Shown one piece after another: positions 62,676 through 64,000 of a stretch of DNA of 64,000 bases (its first letter is position 1; each line of letters opens with the position of its first letter). Origin of the DNA: Vibrio cortegadensis. Its GTDB lineage: Bacteria > Pseudomonadota > Gammaproteobacteria > Enterobacterales > Vibrionaceae. A program made the translations under genes and the position numbers. The notes beneath the pieces are model-generated. The model ran no database searches and was not told the origin of the DNA. It saw nothing but the letters and a program-made list of their open reading frames with translations. Location: assembly GCF_024347395.1 (NCBI RefSeq), contig NZ_AP025472.1, positions 1,116,001 to 1,180,000 on the forward strand, given 5' to 3'.

Positions 62676-62858
62676 TTAAGATGCTTTTTGAAGCTGTGCG
62701 AGCATCTGCTGTTCTTCAATATTGAATTGGCGTACATCCAGTGTTGCCATTGCATTACAGTCTTTACATGAGTGATGGTGTTTCCCATCAATATAATCAT
62801 GTTTCGCGAGTAGAGCTGGCTGTTTACACCAATCACAAACGCCTTCAATTTTGAACAT
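62676..62858 (-). CDS. Small zinc-ribbon-like protein
   Basis: A 60-residue protein with two CxxC pairs, Cys8/Cys11 and Cys31/Cys34, and a His-rich stretch KHHHS between them, as in a small zinc ribbon. The remainder is a short amphipathic C-terminal helix (FNIEEQQMLAQLQ). A very strong ribosome site (GGGGAGAAG) precedes the ATG and a good terminator follows, so it is a real gene. I do not know the family; a zinc-binding adaptor or regulator is possible. Confidence 0.75.
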   Translation of the reverse strand: MFKIEGVCDWCKQPALLAKHDYIDGKHHHSCKDCNAMATLDVRQFNIEEQQMLAQLQKAS

Positions 62859-63027
62859 TATCTTCTCCCCACCTTTTTGTTTTCAGGTGTCATTTTCGGC
62901 GTGCATTATGACATACATAGTACAATGAAGTTAACTGTTTGTTACGTATTTTTGAGAGGGAGATCGATTGCTAAGCCAATATTTATAGGAGATAGAGAAA
63001 GCTGGACATGATAATTCTGATTATTTG

Positions 63028-64000
63028 TTACTTTTTTGTAACATTGTGGAGAATTATTTTAAGAGCGCCATTTAAGCGTTTCATCTCTTCTTCACTGCCT
63101 TTCATATCTGGATGGTAAATTCTTGATAGTTGTTTAAAGCGTAATTTGATTTTTTTCTCATCGGGTATGTTTGATGGGGTAAAGCCAAATATAGCGCAAG
63201 AAATATTCAGTTTTTGATTTTTAGAAGAGTTCTGATGCTTTTTGAATTCACGAAATACCGTCTCTAGTTGGCGCTTAAGCTGCTTTATCGTAAAGGTTTT
63301 AGCTTTTAGTTCTTCCTGAAGCTTCAGTTGTTGCTCCATCAATTCATTGGTTTGATCATGACGATTGCGTTTCACTGCCATGATCAATACTAGACTGAGA
63401 ATGGCGATAATTAGCCAAGGGGCATATATGAAAATGCTGGAGTCACCGCTAAAAATATTGAGTTGGTTCATGAACGTTTTAAATGACCAACTATCAGAAT
63501 TTTCAGGTAGGTCCTGTTCATCTTGAGGAATATCCAGAGTGATGGGGTCAATTTGAGCGTCAAGTTGGTCAATAGAAGAGAGTTGCTTGGCTCTTTGAGT
63601 ATTGAATTGTCTCTCTAATACTCGATAATAGCCATCCTCCGCTTGAGTGTTTAACTTAGCATCGGAAAGGGTGTCTGCCGCAATTTGGTACCAGATTTCA
63701 GCCATATCTAGTTCACTAATATCAACGTTAGTACGTTCAAATAGGCTCGCTAATTTCAAAGGCGCTTTGCTATCCCCCTCAAGAGCAAGTTGTGTGTACC
63801 AGCGAAGTGCATGTTCAAGGTTTATCGTGGTGCCTTCCCCGAGTTCATAGGCTTGAGCTAATTTGTACTGCGCGGCTTTATGGCCACTTTTTGCGGCTTG
63901 CTGATACCAATGAAATGCTGTGTCGATGTTTTTTTCGGTGTCGACGCCTAAAGCGTAAGATTGAGCGAGGTTATACTGAGCCTGAGGATCGTTTTGATTC
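63028..64000 (-). CDS. Sel1-repeat protein with membrane helix and C-terminal J domain (partial)
   Basis: The open frame continues through the right edge, so the start is missing. From the edge inward come Sel1-type repeats (ALGVDTEKNIDTAFHWYQQAAKSGHKAAQYKLAQ and LALEGDSKAPLKLASLF), a low-complexity acidic linker, and one transmembrane helix (IYAPWLIIAILSLVLIMAVKR). A charged coiled coil follows, then a J domain with the HPD motif (RIYHPDMKGS) near the C-terminus. J domains stimulate DnaK-type chaperones; Sel1 repeats bind proteins. The order suggests a periplasmic Sel1 part and a cytoplasmic J part, though topology is unproven. It ends 169 bases after the zinc-ribbon gene. Confidence 0.8.
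   Translation of the reverse strand, partial: NQNDPQAQYNLAQSYALGVDTEKNIDTAFHWYQQAAKSGHKAAQYKLAQAYELGEGTTINLEHALRWYTQLALEGDSKAPLKLASLFERTNVDISELDMAEIWYQIAADTLSDAKLNTQAEDGYYRVLERQFNTQRAKQLSSIDQLDAQIDPITLDIPQDEQDLPENSDSWSFKTFMNQLNIFSGDSSIFIYAPWLIIAILSLVLIMAVKRNRHDQTNELMEQQLKLQEELKAKTFTIKQLKRQLETVFREFKKHQNSSKNQKLNISCAIFGFTPSNIPDEKKIKLRFKQLSRIYHPDMKGSEEEMKRLNGALKIILHNVTKK

Noticed and set aside
62502..62771. Plus-strand 89-codon ORF opposite the zinc-ribbon gene
   Set aside because: Overlaps a better-supported minus-strand gene and its terminator; no ribosome site.
1..64000. tRNA, rRNA, insertion sequences or prophage genes
   Set aside because: No cloverleaf, transposase, integrase or phage structural genes were noticed on either strand by reading; no computational scan was possible.

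Overview
The window looks like a chromosome I segment of a marine Vibrio (Vibrionaceae). Supporting this are the gene order radD / rsuA / bcr close to rplY, as known from enterobacteria; Vibrio-type long PurC; NhaA, a DASS/INDY-type carboxylate carrier and maeA; FadE next to a PsrA-type TetR regulator; a SulA-like gene behind a LexA box; and a huge Asp-rich type I secreted adhesin. Most of the DNA is AT-rich and gene-dense. I saw no rRNA, tRNA, insertion sequence, prophage or CRISPR array.

Layout. 1-6.3 kb: META-domain lipoprotein, DUF1289 protein, RluA-family pseudouridine synthase with a long coiled N-terminus, a lone pseudopilin, a PilZ protein, and a DUF2804 + fatty-acid-hydroxylase pair. 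6.3-13.3 kb: a YfcC-type transporter and an alanine/ornithine-racemase-like enzyme below a LysR regulator; a NifW-like small Cys-tailed protein below a BCCT osmolyte transporter; a lipoprotein. 13.3-19 kb: LysR and NTF2-like genes back to back, then an MFS / 56-residue membrane protein / SDR / Old Yellow Enzyme operon divergent from another LysR gene. 19-24.8 kb: rplY with a structured leader, a GT2 glycosyltransferase and a DedA-LssY fusion, then a PepSY / response regulator / histidine kinase cluster. 24.8-32.7 kb: radD, rsuA, bcr, a DUF2913 protein, an NAD-binding DUF2867 protein, a MATE transporter. 32.7-38.8 kb: an AttEFGH-like ABC system with one fused permease and an AttH-like lipocalin protein; nhaA. 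38.8-48.4 kb: an ompA-like/tolC operon divergent from a 2434-residue LapA-like adhesin with fourteen 118-residue repeats. 48.4-64 kb: psrA-like, fadE, DUF2797, INDY carrier, sanA, maeA, an HrpB-like helicase, purC with a PurR box, sulA with a LexA box, a small zinc-ribbon protein, and a partial Sel1-membrane-J-domain gene leaving the right edge.

How genes work together. The adhesin has an N-terminal retention region with a TAAG motif (the LapG protease site type) and a C-terminal type I secretion signal. The adjacent TolC and OmpA-like proteins are its likely outer-membrane partners, but the ABC and adaptor proteins and LapD/LapG are absent here. PsrA-like and FadE form a fatty-acid module with a good PsrA operator. 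The carboxylate carrier and malic enzyme suit C4-dicarboxylate use. The LysR / racemase / YfcC group suggests amino-acid racemisation and transport. All function calls come from reading motifs and neighbours; no database search was run.
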